Shown: positions 62,118-64,000 of the stretch, piece after piece | How the letters are laid out: each line of letters begins with the position of its first letter | How positions within the stretch are numbered: position 1 is the first letter of the stretch | Assembly (NCBI GenBank): GCA_029851415.1 | Contig: CM056743.1 | Location: 12,764,727-12,828,726 of the forward strand | Origin: Eretmocerus hayati | Taxonomy: Eukaryota; Arthropoda; Insecta; Hymenoptera; Aphelinidae | Direction of reading: 5' to 3' | Length of the DNA stretch: 64,000 nt | Made by a program: the position numbers and the translations under genes | The notes under the pieces: model-generated | Database searches by the model: none | What the model saw: the letters and a program-made list of their open reading frames with translations, nothing else | What the model was told of the DNA's origin: nothing

Positions 62118-63799
62118 CATGGCCCCAAAATTATCTCGGGACTATGATAAGGATAGAGGTAAGTTATACAAATAATAATCTTTACCACTTTATGAATGGC
62201 TCTTGGATGAACCAATGTGACTCTAATACCTACTCTAACTCACTTAGCAGTCTTTCAAAAATTGTTTTGGAATTGCTGCTTCAAATTTTGACAAGAATTT
62301 CTATGAGAATTATTCTTGTGGGCCTCGATTAAACACATTTATGTAAGCAATCCTTCTCTGAGAAATCTTGTGCTATTTTATATTCAATTCATTTCAGAGA
62401 CTCTTAAAACGTTTCTATGCGAGTACTCAAAAATGGACGATAAAACTGGCAATAAAGTGTTCAACTACAGGGATCAGTTGACAAAAATTGCTCACCGTGA
62501 GCTAGTATCATTGGTTATTGATTTAGAAGATCTTCGTGATTTCAATGAAGATCTTGCTGAATACATTTCTGTGAACACCCGCCGATATGTGAATTTATTA
62601 CTGGATGTGAGTATTTATTCATTAGGATATTTGATTAATCTTGCTCCAGATGAATATTCTCATTATCACACTCTTCTAATTGAAGTTGGTGAAAGACATC
62701 TTGCCTGATTTCAAAGAGAGAGCTGTGATTGAAAAGGATACTTTAGATGTGTACATAGAACATCGTTCTTTGTTGGCTGCCCGTAATCAACAACCCGGAG
62801 AGCAGAGAGATCCTCATCACAAATATCCTCCCGAACTTATGAGACGTTTGTGAGAAGCCAATCATTATCTCACACTTCAAATCATTCTCAGCCAATTTTC
62901 AGAAACTCAAATTTTCTTGCTCTATTTCAGTGAAGTATACTTCAAAAACTTCAATGATGCCAAGCAAATGTCTGTTAGAGATATCAGAGCCAGCAACATA
63001 GGACAGTTAGTCACTGTTCGGGGTATAGTCACAAGATGTACTGAAGTGAAACCTCTCATGGTTGTTGCAACTTATACATGCGACCAGTGTGGAGCTGAAA
63101 CTTATCAGATTGTTGCATCCATGAGTTTTATGCCTTTGAGAACTTGTGAAAGTGAAGATTGTCGTGTCAATAAATCAGGAGGAAGGCTATACCAGCAAAC
63201 TAAAGGATCAAAATTTGTCAAATTTCAAGAAGTAAAAATTCAGGAGCATGTAAGTGAATGTACCACTTATTGAGATATTCATTTTCACAACAAATTATTA
63301 TAATGAATTACCAAATTCTAGAGTGACCAAGTACCAGTAGGTCATATCCCAAGATCGCTCACTGTATATTGCCGGGGAGAGCTGACCAGGCAATGTCAAC
63401 CAGGGGACCATATCGTACTGACTGGCATCTATTTGCCCATATTGAAAACTGGTTTTAGTGCTAGAGAAACAGCTGGTCTTTTGAGTGATACATACTTGGA
63501 TGCTCATGTGAGAATATTGTCTTTGCATGTAGACTTCTGTTGTATCTGAATCATTTTCAAAATTCGAAATTTCTTCCACCAATCACAGCTTATTGAAAAC
63601 CTCAGCTTGACTCAAGATGAAAATACTCGTAATGAACTGTCAGAAGAAGAAATGGAAATAACTCAGGCACCTGACTTCTATTCCAAACTAGCAAGTTCAA
63701 TTGCTCCAGAAATATTTGGCATGGAAGATGTCAAAAAAGCTCTCTTACTACTCTTGGTTGGTGGTACAGACAAGAAAAAAGGAGATATCAAAATTAGAG
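62118..63799 (+). CDS. MCM7: DNA replication licensing factor MCM7, 5' part
   Basis: This is a subunit of the MCM2-7 replicative helicase. Exons are 62118-62157, 62398-62606, 62686-62849, 62931-63249, 63322-63507 and 63589-63799, which encode the first 376 residues; the gene runs off the window. The ATG has a strong context (ATCACCATGG). Family stretches in order are [90 protein letters not shown] and [20 protein letters not shown]. Cys188, Cys191, Cys210 and Cys215 form the N-terminal zinc site. The Walker A and later ATPase motifs lie beyond exon 6. The last exon ends in phase 1 before GTGAGT, and no following exon is visible up to 64000. Confidence 0.95.
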
Positions 63800-64000
63800 G
63801 TGAGTATGTAACGCCCTCCTCGCGACAATAAGGAATTAACACGATCTAGATAAATATATTCTTGAAGAATCCATACGCGATTATGCACGAAAAGTGAAGT
63901 TGAGAATGATGAACGTACACAAATCTAGGTCGTCTGCAAAAAATAGAAATCAATTATTTATATCGATCCCACAATGATTTAGATGAAAAAGCTGAAGATC
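63800..64000 (+). other. MCM7 intron 6, cut by the window end
   Basis: This begins GTGAGTATG and shows no acceptor leading into the expected GN(I/V)N(I/V)CLMGDPGVAKSQ exon. The remaining gene should lie immediately to the right. Confidence 0.7.

Overview
The window is nuclear DNA of an arthropod, most likely an insect. The evidence is five spliced genes with GT-AG introns (many of 60 to 300 bases), animal-specific proteins, AT-rich intergenic DNA, and many small DNA-transposon relics. A hymenopteran is my guess from the style of the proteins and microsatellites, but I cannot settle the order from sequence alone. There is no bacterial or viral gene organisation.

Positions 1 to about 34,000 contain no gene I can support. 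The stretch is a mosaic of inverted-repeat (fold-back, MITE-like) elements, hairpins and microsatellites. Its largest object is an 8.84 kb element at 21257-30098. It has nearly identical 1.8 kb terminal inverted repeats and a 9-base flanking duplication, and it is itself invaded by several smaller elements. Other elements include a six-site 25-base motif cluster (4.97-6.75 kb), two diverged ~0.8-1 kb repeats (11.9 and 14.0 kb), and a ~3.1 kb long-inverted-repeat element holding a ~330-base tandem repeat (17.9-21.0 kb).

From 34 kb on there are five genes. GLG1 (+, 34071-41706, 13 coding exons, 1133 aa) is a Golgi cysteine-rich type I membrane protein; its last intron carries a hAT-like element with another fold-back element inside it. 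A small CTD phosphatase of the CTDSP1/CTDSPL group (+, 47688-51024, 4 coding exons, 302 aa) has a short first exon only 82 bases long. RNASEH2B (+, 57826-59152, 5 exons, 308 aa), BYSL/bystin (-, 61471-59986, 3 exons, 433 aa) and the 5' part of MCM7 (+, 62118 to beyond the window) form a compact cluster. RNASEH2B and BYSL are convergent; BYSL and MCM7 are divergent across 646 bases.

The cluster groups growth and replication functions: ribonucleotide removal from DNA (RNase H2), 40S ribosome assembly (bystin) and the replicative helicase (MCM7). E2F-type sequences lie about 140-190 bases upstream of both the RNASEH2B and MCM7 start codons, which suggests shared S-phase control. Intergenic stretches between the genes hold two copies of one fold-back family (44.3 and 56.0 kb) and the second copy of a small element also present at 18.2 kb. 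All coordinates for spliced genes were assembled by eye from splice signals, reading phase and family homology.
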